Origin: Neospora caninum Liverpool
Lineage: Eukaryota; Apicomplexa; Conoidasida; Eucoccidiorida; Sarcocystidae
DNA: 64,000 bases
Reading direction: 5' to 3'
NCBI RefSeq assembly: GCF_000208865.1
Contig: NC_018390.1
Location: forward strand, 2,808,270-2,872,269
The position numbers were made by a program, and so were the translations under genes. Shown here piece after piece: positions 35,458 to 51,519 of this stretch. Position 1 is the first letter of the stretch. Each line of letters opens with the position of its first letter. Below the pieces are notes generated by a model. That model was not told where the DNA came from, ran no database searches, and worked only from the letters and a program-made list of their open reading frames with translations.

Positions 35458-38323
35458 ATGAATCGAGCGCAGTCGGCGGGGAGTTTAAAGGACTCCCTCA
35501 GCTTCTTGGAGATGCTCAAGAAGCAAATCGACGCAAACTTGCAGCACCACAAACCGGGGGAATGTCCTCTAACAAAGAAGGACATTCTCGATCTAGGTCA
35601 ACTGCAAAAAGAAATTGATTTCCAAGAAAACGTCCACGCGGTAGGAGAAGCGCACTTCTCGACCTCTTAAATTTCCTCATCGACACGTGTTGATTACACA
35701 ACTTGAATTGTAGTGGCCCCTCCTGTGTTTGGGCCTTTTCCCCGCATGGTTTGAGGTAGCGATTCTCGTTTCCCTAGAGACAAACTTCAGAGATGCGTCA
35801 TTTTGTGGTCTTCCTGTTTGCACATATCCATTTGGTTGACACGATGGCGACACCACGTTACCGTGGCGCCTCGCGTCACTCCGGCGGCGTGCAAACGTTA
35901 TCTGAAAAAATTTTGCTTGCTGTCCTCTTCGTGTGTCAGGTGGGAATCACGTGCGCGCAACTTTTCCATAACACGGCCCCTGCCGTTTTGTATGAGCAAG
36001 CACTCAAGAAAGAGGCAGGCTCTCTCATTGCGAGCAGCGGAGCGCTCTGCGTCTCTTCAGGTGAGAGGAGCGTTAATCGTGCCCTCGTGCTCTGGTCTTG
36101 TGATACATTTAGTGCATTCACAAAAGGTTTTCTTTGACGAATGTTCTATGTGATCAGGCTTGAAGACTGGACGGTCTCCCGCGGATAAGCGGATAGTGGA
36201 GGAACCGTCATCGAAAGACGACGTTTGGTGGGGAAAGGTTAACATCCCATTCTGCGAGAAGTCCTACCTTGTAAACCGTGAACGCGCGGTGGATTACCTA
36301 AATCTCCAAGTTAGTTGAAACACGTTTCGCACGATTAAAGCAGCGCAGCTGCGGTAGGCCCCAGAGACATGTTCAGACTGCTGATGAGCAAATATCATGC
36401 CGCTGCCAATGTCAACACCTAGGGAGTTGCTTTATGTACTTCTACAGGATCAGCTGTACATTGTGGACGCATTCGCCGGTTGGGATCCCGAGTACCGCAT
36501 CAAGATTCGTGTGATTACCACCCGGGCATATCATGCATTGTTCATGCAAAACATGCTCGTCCTGCCGACTGCTGAGGAGCTGGAGAACTTCAAGCCGGAT
36601 TTCACCATCTACAACGCAGGCTGTTTCCCCGCCAATCGATATACAAATGGTAACAGATCACGCACGACCGGTCATAGCGTCATTCTCAGCCGGGTATCAG
36701 TTTCTGCCCTAAATTGTCGGAATGTGTTGGCGACTGCTGTTGTTGATGGCAGGTGTAACAAGCCAGACCTCCGTTGCCATGAATTTAGGAGCAGGAGAGA
36801 TGGTCATCCTGGGAACGCAGTACGCTGGAGAGATGAAGAAAGGCATCTTGACTTTGATGATGTACCTCATGCCAAAGAGGGGCCAGTTGCCCCTTCACTC
36901 TTCCTGTAACGTCGGACCCAAAGGAGACGTCACGCTTTTCTTCGGCCTCTCTGGAACCGGCAAAACCACATTAGTGAGTCTCTGGTGAAGTAGTACTAAG
37001 TGCCAAACGAGGAAGCAAACTTTTCCACTGTTAATAGATTCTGTCTTACCCGACACATCTCCTGGTTTTTGTGCGCAGTCAGCAGATCCATCGAGGCAGC
37101 TGATCGGCGATGATGAACACGTGTGGACAGACAAAGGAGTTTTCAACATTGAGGGAGGCTGCTATGCAAAGTGCAAGGACCTCTCAAAGGAGCAGGAGCC
37201 CGAGATTTGGAACGCGATTCGTTTTGGGAGCGTACTGGAGAATGTCATCATCGATGGAACTACGCGGGTCGTTGATTTCCGTGACGTTTCGATCACGGAG
37301 AACACCCGGTGTGCTTACCCCCTGTCCTATATTCCGAATGCCCTGATTCCTGCAAAAGTCGACACTCATCCGTCAAATATCATCTTGCTGGTAAGCGATG
37401 CACTGTCGTGTAGATCGCGTTTCAGGCTTGTATGGCCCTGCCATGGCGTCACATTTTTGTCAGTCGTGTAGGTGATGCCAATTTCTTGCTGCAGACATGC
37501 GACGCATTCGGAGTTCTACCACCCCTGTCAAAACTGACGCCCGACCAAGTCATGTATCACTTCATTAGTGGCTATACTAGCAAGATGGCTGGAACGGAAA
37601 TTGGGATTCTTGAGCCGACAGCAACGTTTTCCGCGTGCTACGGAGCGCCTTTCTTGGCCATGCATCCCATGGTTTACGCTGAGATGCTCGTAAGTCCGAA
37701 ATCTTTGAAGAATAGCGTATCCTGCTGACAGTGGAACAAGATTCTGTTGACGGGTTCAGTTTGCAGGCTCGTGCTCCCGTGTCGGACTGAGTTGCTTCAG
37801 GCCAAGAAGCTGAAAGAGCACAATGCCCATGCGTGGCTACTGAATACTGGCTGGATCTGCGGAGGATACGGAATGAGCGAAGGGCGACGCATTCCTCTCA
37901 AGTACACTCGTCTCATGGTGGACGCGATTCACGATGGCACTGCCTTGCAAACTGAATATCAAGTAAGCGTCGAGTAGGGTAGCGCACGCAGCTGAAGAGT
38001 GTCACACATATCACTTGCATTTTCTGAAACCAAGCAGATGACTCTCGGAAACTACATTCGTACGGGTATGTGCCCAGCCTGATGGTCATTGCAGCTTCCA
38101 TGTTCTGTGGAACTGTCTTCAGACAATGTCCGTGTTTAACCTGGCCGTGCCGATCGCGATCAAAGGTGTCCCAAGCGATCTGCTGCTTCCCGAGACGTGC
38201 TGGTCAGATAAGAACAAGCTCGACGCGCAAGTGCGCAAACTGGCTTCTTTGTTTATTGAGAACTTTGGTAATTACACGGATAGGGCGACCCCCAATGTTG
38301 TGGCTGCTGGCCCTATTCTTTAG
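35458..38323 (+). CDS. PEPCK: ATP-dependent phosphoenolpyruvate carboxykinase
   Basis: This enzyme catalyses oxaloacetate + ATP to phosphoenolpyruvate + ADP + CO2, linking the TCA cycle to gluconeogenesis. Nine exons join in phase throughout: 35458-35640, 35940-36060, 36158-36309, 36448-36649, 36753-36973, 37079-37390, 37495-37689, 37801-37962 and 38123-38323. The total is 1749 nt, 582 residues. Family landmarks are [50 protein letters not shown], the kinase-1a loop [10 protein letters not shown] (about 284-293), the metal-binding region [35 protein letters not shown] and the terminal VVAAGP. These mark the ATP-using class found in plants, bacteria and protists, not the GTP-using animal type. 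The first 60 residues are a variable extension with a helical stretch. Whether it targets the mitochondrion cannot be read from sequence. T. gondii has two PEPCK genes, and synteny favours the mitochondrial, expressed one. Confidence 0.95.
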
Positions 38324-40388
38324 GCCCGTGGAAAGGTTATCCTGCAGGGGTACTCGTTTTATGCGCGTCATGGATCTTGGTGCAACAATCCAGGCCCACG
38401 TGAGTTGTGTGGGTGTAGTCGTTTTCTTTCGGTGGCATCCCTTATTTCGTGGTAGCTGATCTCCCAAGTCCGTGATGACGTCTCCTAGGAGGAAGAAGGC
38501 TTTCTCGTCAAGAGAGCATTACGCTGTTTGTCTCCTGATAGGAATGGGTCGTCCGGATGTGGACACTACAATGGGTTCAATTCGCATCCCGACTGAACAC
38601 AACGGTCGGTCGGTGTCCCTGTGTGTTTTCTTTCGATGGCGGGCCGCCAGTACATGATCTCTAAGCTGCTCAATCCGTCACCGAGGGGTCATATGTTCCA
38701 CGTTTGGTTGAGATGTATGTCGCGCTTCCTCCACCCCTCTCATGTTCGTTGCGGTGCTTGTAACATTATTCGGAGCATCGTGAAAGTGAGTTTGCTGTAC
38801 CTCGCGTGTTCACCTCGCTGGATGGCATTTCGTGTTTACTTTAATCAGACTGCATCCACCATATTCCTCAAGAGAGGCCAGGCTACGGAGACTGGCGCGT
38901 GACCACCAGCTGTCGCGAATATGGCGTCCATTCAACACCTGAGTACGGAATTCATCGTCTCGCCAGTAGCTTCATCGAGTGGGCTATGCATATCCCTCGT
39001 GGCGATCGTTCTTGTAGTTATGTGGCTGTCCTCAGGACTTGCGGACAGTATTTTCCGGAGGCTGGAGGCAGAGCATGCCTGCTGCCCTTAGGACACGTTT
39101 CGCCACATACGAGTTACTGGTGTTTCACACCGGTTTCTTGTTCAAAGAACACATTGGGGCCACTCATTCATATCCACAATATTCGGACTAATTCAAGCAT
39201 GCATTTAGTGGGTTTGCCTCATGAGTTTCAGTGTTTTGTCACAGGGGCGAAGACACCTCTCTGCATGGGATCGTCAGAAGACAAATCTTAGCAAGGCCTG
39301 GATTTATCTACCGTACCGGGACGGTGGGAGACAGTAGCATTACGGGCGATTGCACAGCAGCAAACCCTGGTATCGGTGATATCTGAAAGCGGATTTGTTT
39401 CGACAGAGGTGGAAAATCTGCAGGGCAGTAACTCACTTGTCGGAAGGCAGGTGTTGGTGAAGTCATAGCACCTCGTGGCGCAAATGTGTACGATGTCGGA
39501 TTTGGTGCGGCGGGGGCAGTCACGCGGCTCTCCTCTGCACGAAAGCGCCCGACAGCTCTGGAATATATGACCAAAACTGAATGTGTGTCTTGCCTCACCA
39601 CTCACCGATTAACCTGCACGCGCACGTCCGATCATTCACGGGAGTCTGACCAGGCGGATTCAGTTAGGAGACGGCAAGAGATTCACAATCTGCGCAACCT
39701 TACCATTACAGTTGACCCCAGTTCGAGAAAACTCACAGAAGTATTGGCAGACATATTGGTAGAGACTGTCTTTCTCGTCAGGGTACCATCCGCTGTCCTA
39801 GTCAATAGCGGATGCCACGGTAGATCGGAAGATGCATGGTGTGCCTGTCCAACAGCTGCTGCGAAAGAGGAAAGGACGGCTAAAGCTGTAAAGGACTTCA
39901 TTTTGACTCGCGAACCGTTCTATTTGCATCGGTCGTTTTGTCACATCTGCCTTGACTTGTCTGAAGAAAGACCAGAGTCAGGATTTACGGACACACTGCT
40001 GTCGTGCTGTACAGACAGCTCGATACCGGTGAAGCATGCAGCTGGCCCGCCAAGTTACCCGGCATGCGGCTGCTAGAACTGCTGCTGTGAAGAAAACCAC
40101 CGTCGAAATAGTAATCTTGATGTATCTGCTTGTCTTCTAAAGCAAACTGTGTTGGTTGTGAAGTCTTCAAATTTTTACTGCGAATGAATGGCAGGTCGCC
40201 TAGAACAACCAACCAAACAGAAGCATGCAGACACTCTGCTCCCAAAGCGCTGCCTTTCCATTTCCAACTTTCGCTTTGTAACAGGACGGCTTCAGTCACA
40301 TTGAATTTTTCTCCCCCGACCGGTGTTCACTGATATTTCGTATTGATTTCTCGCCATTTTCCTCGAAAACAGGTGTTTGGGGCGTAAC
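38324..40388. other. Region between PEPCK and SNM1 genes
   Basis: These 2.1 kb hold the PEPCK 3' UTR and the SNM1 promoter. A 196-codon open frame (39486-40076, plus) has mixed composition, no recognisable domain and no splice partners, so it is not called. Nothing else is seen. Confidence 0.5.
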
Positions 40389-43186
40389 ATGGCTAGTGTG
40401 CCTGTTGCCGCATCTCGGCACGTTTCTCATATCGTCCCTGAAACAGAACCCGTGATTTTAGTTGACACGTTCAAGAAGGTGCCACGAGGATCTTTCGTTT
40501 TCTTTCTCTCACATTTTCATGCTGACCATTACAGTGGCCTTTCTAGTTCTTGGTCCAGAGGTACCGTGTATTGCTCCGTTGTGACAGGTAAAAAAAATTT
40601 CAGGGTCGCAAGCAGCCTTGTTTGAAAATAGACTGCAGTCTGTGCTCACATGAGTACGTGTTTTTCCATGAAATGTGTCTGATACAGATTCTGAAGCGCA
40701 TTTAGCAACTTTCCAGCACCAATCACCTATGCTTCCTTTGGTGTCTGCAGCAAGATTGATTACTACAATTCTTCGCGTTAATGGTGCGCTTGTCCGCGGT
40801 TTAGATCTCAATACAGAATACGAAATTGCTGACGCTCGAGTCACTCTATTGGATGCAAATCACTGTCCAGGTATGGCTTCTTACGGCTATTTCCACCGGG
40901 TTGTTATGCGCAATATAGCCATAAATGTACGGTTTCTTGTACCTTTCGTCCTGTTCGTGGTGGCAGATATCGTGGCTGACGGTTCATCAGCGATGTGCAG
41001 TTTGCTGTTAGCATGACTCAAAAGAATGCAGCCGATCTAAATTCTGAGTTGTGGTCTGCATGCTTGTGAATTTTCAGGAGCTGTAATGTTTCTTTGCAAG
41101 ACAAAAGGAGGAAAAACGTATTTGCACACGGGAGATTTCCGCTACGATCGACATATGGTCGACCACCCTGCACTGGCCAACTGCCACATTGATACGCTGT
41201 TTCTGGACACTACGTATGCCAAACCAGAGTACGAATTTCAGCCGCAGGCGGACACGATTCAGCATGCTATTAACGTTGCGGAGGAGGTAAGAGAGTTCCG
41301 GCTCAAGACGCGGCGACCCTCCGCACCCGAAACCAACCACACAGGGGTCAAAGCGATGTGTCTACTGTACCATTTCTTCTTCAGCTTTGCAAACAAAATG
41401 GGCAGCCAGGCCGAGTTTTGTTCCTCGTGGGATCGTACACTATAGGTAAGCAAGCGCAAATGGCATTCTTTCATGGGCAACCCACGGTGGATACACTTGC
41501 GTTTCTCTTGGACCTTCGCACGGGTGCACTGTTTCTGGAAGATACACGGGTTACTGATCCGGTGCATCCAGTGCGGGTGAAAAAGTGAGTAACATGGGTT
41601 TTTTTGGCTCGAAGATTTCCGTCGTGTGTAGTGTGCTGCTACGTTTCGGTAGGAAAGGAGAAGATCGCTCTCGCCCTTTCCCAGGCATTTGGGTGGAAAG
41701 TGTTTGCGAGCGGAAAACGGCGGCGCATTCTTGACTGCTTGCAACTGGAACAGCTTGTGAGTACCATTTCATCAGTACGAAAGTGGTCGTGCTATCTTGA
41801 GTTTGTTGCCCCCCCCACCCCCCCACAACTGCGATTAGGCTGGAGCGCGCGTATATGTCACTGGGTTTTCGTCTTCAGCGCGATGGACGTCTCAGTGACG
41901 ACCCGGCGGATTCCTGCATACACATTGTTCCAATGAACACCATAGGTATGTTACGCCATGTGGCGATCTTCAATGAAGCGACCTTCACGTATCATCTCGT
42001 CAGAAGCGTTAGACATAAATGCTCGCGTTACTGTCGTCAAACTTCCATGCTCTCAGGCACAGTTCTACCCTATTTCCGTCCTAACTTCTCCCGGATTACG
42101 AAGTATGTGGAGGACGCCGGCCTCAGCGACGTCTTCACTTCTGTCGCAGGTAAGAGTTGTCGTCCTGAGACCGTTCGGTTTCCGGTCCTGCGCCAAATAA
42201 GCCATATCCGCTGCAATACGAAATTGCCTGTTGTTGTTGACATGCTGCAGGATTTCTTCCGACAGGCTGGTCCTTCACCAGCAAATGGAATAAGGAGCAT
42301 TCTACAATGTAAGGCATGGTAGTATGCAGCAGTCTGCATATGTATATTTTATCAGGGAAGAGCGGTTGCAGTTGATTTTCTTTTCCGTTCCCTATACATG
42401 TGTGTGTACTTCAGGAGTTCCGGATGCATCAGTGTTCACCTACTTGAGTACAGCGAGCATTCAAGCTACACCGAACTAAAAGAATTTGTGGGCATTTTGA
42501 GGCCTCGACAGGTGGTACGCTAGGAAACGGGTAGGGATGGATTCTGGTGGACGGTGCTCTATCTCCCGGACGTTCACCGACTTGACGTTTCACCACTCTG
42601 GGAGTCAGGTGACGTGTATACACTTAGTGGCAGATCTCCAGCGGGAGCGTTCCGCATGGATTCTGATTGGTTGTGTGTATTGCGGGTCCGTAGATTCCGA
42701 CAGTGTACTCGAATCAAAAGGACTTCAGCCGGCTGCTTCGAGACATGCAACGAACAACGGTAGGTCTCTTCTTGTGTGAGTGAGCGCGCTACATCCGGGT
42801 ATATTTCGGCCAAGAGAGGGTTCTATTCTTGCTCCAAAGGTGTTACACAGGTCGCATTGCCTTTTTGCAAAAACGCCTTCCGGAACTAATGACTCACCAC
42901 CCCCGCGTCAGAGGACAACCTGTGTTCGGTTTCTGTGATGTTTGTTCAGACGGCAGACGCAGCATCCAGTGGATCTCACACAACTCAAGGGAATTCCGCA
43001 AGAAAAAGGGCTCGCAGGGGAGAAACTCCGAACCAGAAACAGCTGAAAATCACCAGCTTTTTCTCAAGCGCCACCTCTGTCAGCGCAACGGAAAACGTAT
43101 CACTGCGGAACTCCCTCACTCTGATGCACCGTATCCAAAACTCGTGTCAACGAAGTCACCCAGAAGTCATCGAGCTCTCGGACTGA
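40389..43186 (+). CDS. SNM1/Pso2-family DNA crosslink repair nuclease
   Basis: This is a metallo-beta-lactamase/beta-CASP 5'-exonuclease that processes interstrand crosslinks and damaged ends. Eleven exons join in phase: 40389-40587, 40751-40870, 41078-41286, 41385-41445, 41653-41756, 41879-41945, 42057-42149, 42266-42308, 42415-42511, 42694-42759 and 42950-43186. The total is 1296 nt, 431 residues. Motif 2 is SHFHADH (His42, His44, Asp46, His47). Further landmarks are TARLI-like GARLITTILRV, LLDANHCPG, YLHTGDFRY, LFLDTTYAKPEY, VLFLVGSYTIGK, GWSFTSKWN, VHLLEYSEHSSY and LRPRQIPTV. After the catalytic domain comes a tail with a basic cluster RKRARR (about 371-376), a PCNA-box-like QLKITSFF (about 384-391) and a final VIELSD. 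It is small for the family and has no N-terminal zinc finger. The product is expected in the nucleus. Confidence 0.92.
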
Positions 43187-44186
43187 AGTAGACTGTCTCT
43201 GCACGCGCGACCGCAACACTGAGTTAAAACCGGACGAGGACATTCTGATGCAACGACTGAAATGATTGTTCATTTCTGTACGTGCCGTTCAAACACTTTC
43301 CGTGCCTAAATACCATTTGATCAACAGTACAAAAGCTAACAGCCAGCCCTGCTTTCCTTGCTCTGATGTCCTTCGACGTCAGGACACGGTTTCTGTCCTC
43401 GGAGACAAGAGAAGAAATAACTGAATTTAGTGAAGCCAGCTGGCGTCACATGTACGAGCACGGTGCTCTCAGGAAGTTCGGTCTCTGTCGACCAGGCGGG
43501 TCTCCGGCGTCCGCAGAATTTTTCTTAGTCTCACGATCGGCACACAGCAGCATGCACAGGAGAGGAAGTACAACGGCACGCGGGCGCCATTGATACAGGT
43601 TCAGCATGTAGCACGGGGATCGAGTTATCATCGAGGCGAAGACGGAAACTCCGTGGCTCTGTTCGAGGGTCTTGTCTCAGGAGGAACAGCAGCCGCGCCG
43701 GCTTTGCCGTATTTGGCTATCTGTTCTCTCCTCATCGAGCTGCACACCGAAATAGCAGCAATGGGACGAAGCGTCCATTCACATGTTTGAGCTAGAAAAC
43801 CACAGACTGTGTATCTTTTATCGCTGTCAAGTGAGAGGTTTGTTTCGGCAGAGTAAAGAGCCCCAAGGGGACTAAGCTCTTGGTTGCGTAAACTCCCACT
43901 GCACATACGCAGCAGCAATGCCAGGCAGTAAATCACCGCTCAAACTTCCACTTGTGTAGATTTGCCAGACAGAATGACCGGAATGTCTGTAGAGGTACAG
44001 AGACTTCGTCCGACAGCATGGTCATCAGTCAGTAATGGCGACATGCGATTGCCAATGCACAGAATCGGATTCACGCAAAGGCCCGAGCCACATAGAGGCG
44101 GTGCGCAGTCCTCGATCCGCTCTCGCGTGCAAATGAAAGAGCGTGCAACTCGAAAGCAGAGGGAATATACGTGTGCTTTAACTCAC
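43187..44186. other. Convergent region between SNM1 and Rab11
   Basis: This is 1.0 kb between the SNM1 stop and the last Rab11 exon that I could place. It should hold the SNM1 3' UTR and, on the minus strand, the missing C-terminal exon and 3' UTR of Rab11. One possible terminal exon ends at about 43333 with a single cysteine. It has an acceptable acceptor but no double-Cys motif, so I do not assign it. Confidence 0.5.
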
Positions 44187-47180
<2,994 letters not shown>

Positions 47181-49174
47181 GGTGAAGATTGCTAAAGACC
47201 GAACAAACTATTCCCAAGACTGTGATGTAAGTTCCGCCGCAGAAGCGGCCGTAGAACCCAGGCGGAGATTATGCCTCCACCAAATGTACCCAGAAGAAAA
47301 GCGAATTATTAGTCTCCCGTCTCCTACTCTCCGACAGTATGTATAGACACCCTTTCAAGACTGTGGATAGAGTGGCCGTCAGGATATGTCTCAGTGCGGC
47401 GAGAGATTTGATGAACAGCGGAGCCAGGAAATGTGCGAGGAGTCACGGCGTCCCAGGTGCCAACAAAATGGCAGAGGGTGAACAGGAAAACAGACTCCCT
47501 AAGGAGGTTAAATGCCCAAACGGAGCAAACAACTGAACTTGCGTACTGAGTCAATCCTCTTTTCGCGACCTTCTCACACACGAGCGCGAATTCACATGCA
47601 GCAGGCTACGTTTCCGGGTCTGACGGCCTGCCACGAAACGCAACTGGAAACAAGAAGAGAACGACCTTGTCCTACGTAATAAAGACTGGGAAAGCCTCGA
47701 GTGGGAAAAAGAACATTTTGAAATCAAAAAATGGCAATCGCAACTCCCAAATCGGCGGGCCAGATGTTGCCCGGAGGGAAGCTTCGCCGGCTAATTCCCC
47801 TTCCCTTTCTTGGCGACGGAAAAAGAATGGGAACGACGACAAGTCTTTAGTCAACTCAGACCTCAGAAAAGGGCACGTTAAAAGAAAATGCGCGTCCTTC
47901 ATTCAGGTTTCTCCGCAGCTGCGCTGGACTGGTGGACCAGGAATATCCGACACGGTCCGCTCAAGGAACATACACACATAAATACGAATATTTTCGAAGG
48001 GATAGCGACAAGAGAGTGCGAAAGAAAGGAGCAAATCGTGCGCGTCTCTTGAGAGTAAGGTTTTTTCCCATGAAAATTCTCCAGACACCGGAAGGTGAAG
48101 GTGTCGCTTGTCCGGAAATTTTGCCGGGCAGAAAGATGGCCCGTCAACACCCCCGCCAAAAAAATACGTAACTTGCAGCGAGCAGGTCGAGTCGGCAGTG
48201 GTGATCTTGAAACGAAATAACCGGAAGCAAGAAAGAACAATTGAGAGAAGAAAAGACTGTGCGAATAGAAAAGATAATAACGCTTTCTCACTCTCCGAAG
48301 AGGCTCTCAATATTCCGACTAAACCGCTCACATTCCTCGGAAAGTGAAGTGTGATCCTCGCCCGCTTCTTGCGCACGCGCGCGCGAAGGACGTCTTGTGT
48401 CTCACTGGGAATAGCGGTTTTCGACAATGCGCAACATACACTAACATACATATTTGCATGTGCGTATGCATATTTCTACACGTATATATGGACACACATT
48501 CATATACGCATGACAATACTTATACATAGCCGTTGAACGTGGTGGTCACATCCTGTTCATCGTTATTCCCTCTTCTTTGGCTCGTAATGCCAGGACTCTC
48601 AATCGGTCCCCCCGACGGGTCCCCAAAAAAGGCAGAGGAACCGTTGAACCTCCGGCACTCTGGTAGAACAGAATGGGAAATTTCCCCGGTTTTCTTCGTG
48701 GCAAGCCGGGTGGATTTGTCCCACAGCAACCGGAAACGATACAGAAACGTGACTCTCCTCCGCCACTACGCGCGGCAAGTCGCTTTTCCTGTAATTTCTG
48801 CGAAGCTGCCCGGTACGAGGGGCCTATCAACACAACGAGCGGATAGCCTGACACAATTACATGTTTCTCCATGGAGCGCACACATACTCTAGGAACAAGA
48901 GAAGCAGAGGGCGCGTTGTCGCTTCTTTGCTTTCTCTGAGAGATGCATCCGCCGTGCGCTTAATAACAGAGGAGACCTCCCCGTGTGGCAGGCGACAATC
49001 TCGTTATTTATCGTTTGAACGTGGATGCCCTAGACATGTCAGCAGTCAGACAGGTCGCGACTGAAAATGCATAGGATGCCTTTAAAATAGTTCACACTAT
49101 AACACTGAGGAAAAAGGGGGTACTCAGCAGCATAGATCTACAAACTACGGGTGTGTGAAGAGGGCAGGCACATA
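47181..49174. other. 2.0 kb upstream of Rab11, no supported gene
   Basis: This is the expected Rab11 promoter and 5' UTR, followed by sequence with only short overlapping frames on both strands. No domain, repeat or RNA gene is recognised. Confidence 0.5.
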
Positions 49175-49925
49175 TCACCGGCGGGAGGCCTTGCTTTGTC
49201 GAAAATGTCTAGTCTGCGAGATGAAACCAGCATCATCTTCATCATTGTTCAAGATAGTCAACTTATGATGAGAGGACTCGTGGAAGAGAATAGCCGTTAA
49301 GCGGGATGGCGACAACAGAACATATTTTGGCATGCTCGCGATGAAAACGTCGTCGCCGCATGAGAGTGACGGCAAAACTGAGCTTCCCCAGAAGGTAGAT
49401 ATCCGTAGCATTACGGATATGAATTTGACGACTGTCTGCCTCTTTTTGGGTGCTACAAATAGCAAAGGCGCCATAGCAAAGAACGTCCACTTGTTGCCCA
49501 GAAGCGAATTCCTGTGCAATACTCTTTCTTCTACGCCTCCTGCCCTCCTCAACCCAGCAAAAGGTGCTGCGAAAGACAGCTCGAGAGAAGTGAGAAGCAG
49601 GACTTGTGCGTCGTTGTTGGGTTATAGGGAGACGATGCACCCATCATTATACGTAGATTTGCCTACCTCTCGGGAGAAAGTTCTCCGGAAAGATCGATGA
49701 CTCTCCCCTGGAGAACCAAGGACTTGCTTATGTTGGTTTGCTTATGCTGAGAGACTTGAAGCATAAACAGAGACTTTTGCACGGCACTTTGCGTACACCC
49801 GTATCTCGATACTGTGAAATCGGCATCAGCAAGAAATCTTCTCAAACACTCTGTATCAAGGGGGGTAATGATGCCTCTCTTTCTTTGTAGCATCGATGCG
49901 TTCACCAAAAGCAGCACAGTCTTCA
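49175..49925 (-). CDS. Possible two-exon gene, unrecognised
   Basis: A stop-free stretch of about 86 codons at 49925-49667 ends at a good donor (GAGAG|GTAGGC). It joins in phase to 49511-49175 after a CACAG acceptor. The result is about 187 residues if it starts at an internal Met (MLQRKRGII). The first exon has a protein-like composition (TPLDTECLRRFLADADFTV, QSAVQKSLFMLQVSQHK, LQGRVIDLSGELSPER). The second exon is open in two frames, which weakens the case. No family is recognised. It could equally be a chance open stretch between the Rab11 and GAPDH genes. Confidence 0.3.
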
Positions 49926-50693
49926 AACTACACCAGTTTTAACGATTCCACGGGTTGTCTGTTTGGGCATGCCTCCTCTACTGTCACCGAGGGGTTGACA
50001 GAATGTGTCGTTGAACCCCGACTGAGCCAGCACCAAGTGTGAACGTTGTGCGAGATCAGGAAGAATCTCCGGAGAGGTGTGAGAAGAAACGGTTCTTGAC
50101 AAGACTCCGCATGCTCATAGCCACGCAAAGGAGTTGCAGGATCTAATGCTGCTTGGAGAGGAAAGAGCTGACAGTCACTGTATTGTAACAATTGTTCCCC
50201 AGACGGTGCGATTGACTCTCTGTGAGTCAGTGTTGCAGCTCTTCGTCGTCCTTGCAGGTGAGGGTAGAAACAAAACTGCCATACCATGATGCATTTGTGA
50301 CAGATCCTGACGCTTGTGCGCTGTTTACAACGGGGCCTTGGACCATCGATGCCAGAACTGCAAGATGTGCCGTGCAAAACCCACGATTACCCCATGCGGA
50401 TGCCTCCCGATACAGAGGCGAGCACGCAAACAGCCTGCCTGCCAATGGCAGCTCACGTGAAAGAGGGTTGGTGAGGTCGCCACCGAACCACCTTTATCCG
50501 GGATCCCATCCATGGTATTTGGAGACATGTAATGCAGCTGCAGTCCCGGATGAGTCTTCAGTATATAAATGCTGTCGCAGAAGGCCGCTTCACTCCTCTG
50601 GGATGTAAAAGTCCAGTACGACATTGCCACGATTTTGTGACGTAAAATATTCCAGAAAGTCTACCGACGTCGTACTTAATCAACTGAAGTGAC

Positions 50694-50748
50694 ACCACAA
50701 AGAAGTTACCGTATCCTCCGTACAATGCCGGAATTAAGGCAAGAAAGA
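50694..50748 (-). pseudogene. Nuclear fragment of mitochondrial cox1 (NUMT)
   Basis: The minus-strand translation contains LIPALYGGYGNFFV, which matches the cox1 segment LMPALYGGYGNFFVP seen at 56231-56345. At DNA level it shares AAGAAGTTACC-TATCCTCCGTACAA-GCCGG with that copy. Similarity stops abruptly on both sides. Confidence 0.8.
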
Positions 50749-51504
50749 CCCCGGAGGTGGAAGTTAAGCGTCCATGGAACGAAGTACTAAGGAACTTCCG
50801 TATCAACATTGGGTTTGAGATCTCGCCGTACACGAGAAAACATAAATAGATTCTCGTATCATCTGCGAAAAGCAGACACCTAAAGCATCAAAGCTGAACT
50901 TTTTTGATCTGCTGGGTGCACCAACTGAAGATCCGGATCGTTCAACTGCGAGCTATTAGCCTCAAGTACCATACGTGCTGTGCCACCTTCGACTGCAATT
51001 CCAGGCAGTTCCAATCAACTTTGGCCGCGGCCGTACTGGTTTCCGGAACACGAGGCCAGTGCGAACTTGCGTGCAGTAACTCTACCATCACTAGGGCAGG
51101 AACAGCAACTACATAAAGAGTCCAACGCGTAGATGACGGCCTTCCGTGCTCTACACAGGCAGCGGTCACCTTACCGCCGGCATCTTGTCTTTTTCACTTG
51201 GTCCGTTGACCAGCAAACTGCTACAAAATTTCTGCTTGTTCCGACGCCACTGTAGCGAAAATATCCGGTATCTTAACTTACATGATCGACATCCATAGCT
51301 CAAGACGCTGACAGGCAAACTGGTTCCCTTCCCTGCATGTGACAGTAGAACCTCCCCTTTATACTGTCACCAAAGGGGATCTAACGTAAACACTTCGAAC
51401 GGGAAACGGATTGCAACCATGCAGGGTCGATGAGGTACTAAGCGTTGCGGTGATACATACGGCACGGCAAGAAGCTCTCATGCCTAAGCATTTGTGGAAT
51501 ACGT

Positions 51505-51519
51505 GGGGGGGGGGGGGGG
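51505..51519. repeat. G15 homopolymer
   Basis: This is an uninterrupted run of 15 guanines on the plus strand in intergenic DNA. It may be length-variable. Confidence 0.9.

Noticed and set aside
39486..40076. 196-codon plus-strand frame between PEPCK and SNM1
   Set aside because: Mixed composition without a domain and no splice partners. It lies where the PEPCK 3' UTR and SNM1 promoter are expected.
43324..43390. Possible terminal Rab11 exon ending in RAGC
   Set aside because: It joins in phase, but Rab proteins need a CC, CXC or similar ending, and the acceptor is weak. Not enough to assign.
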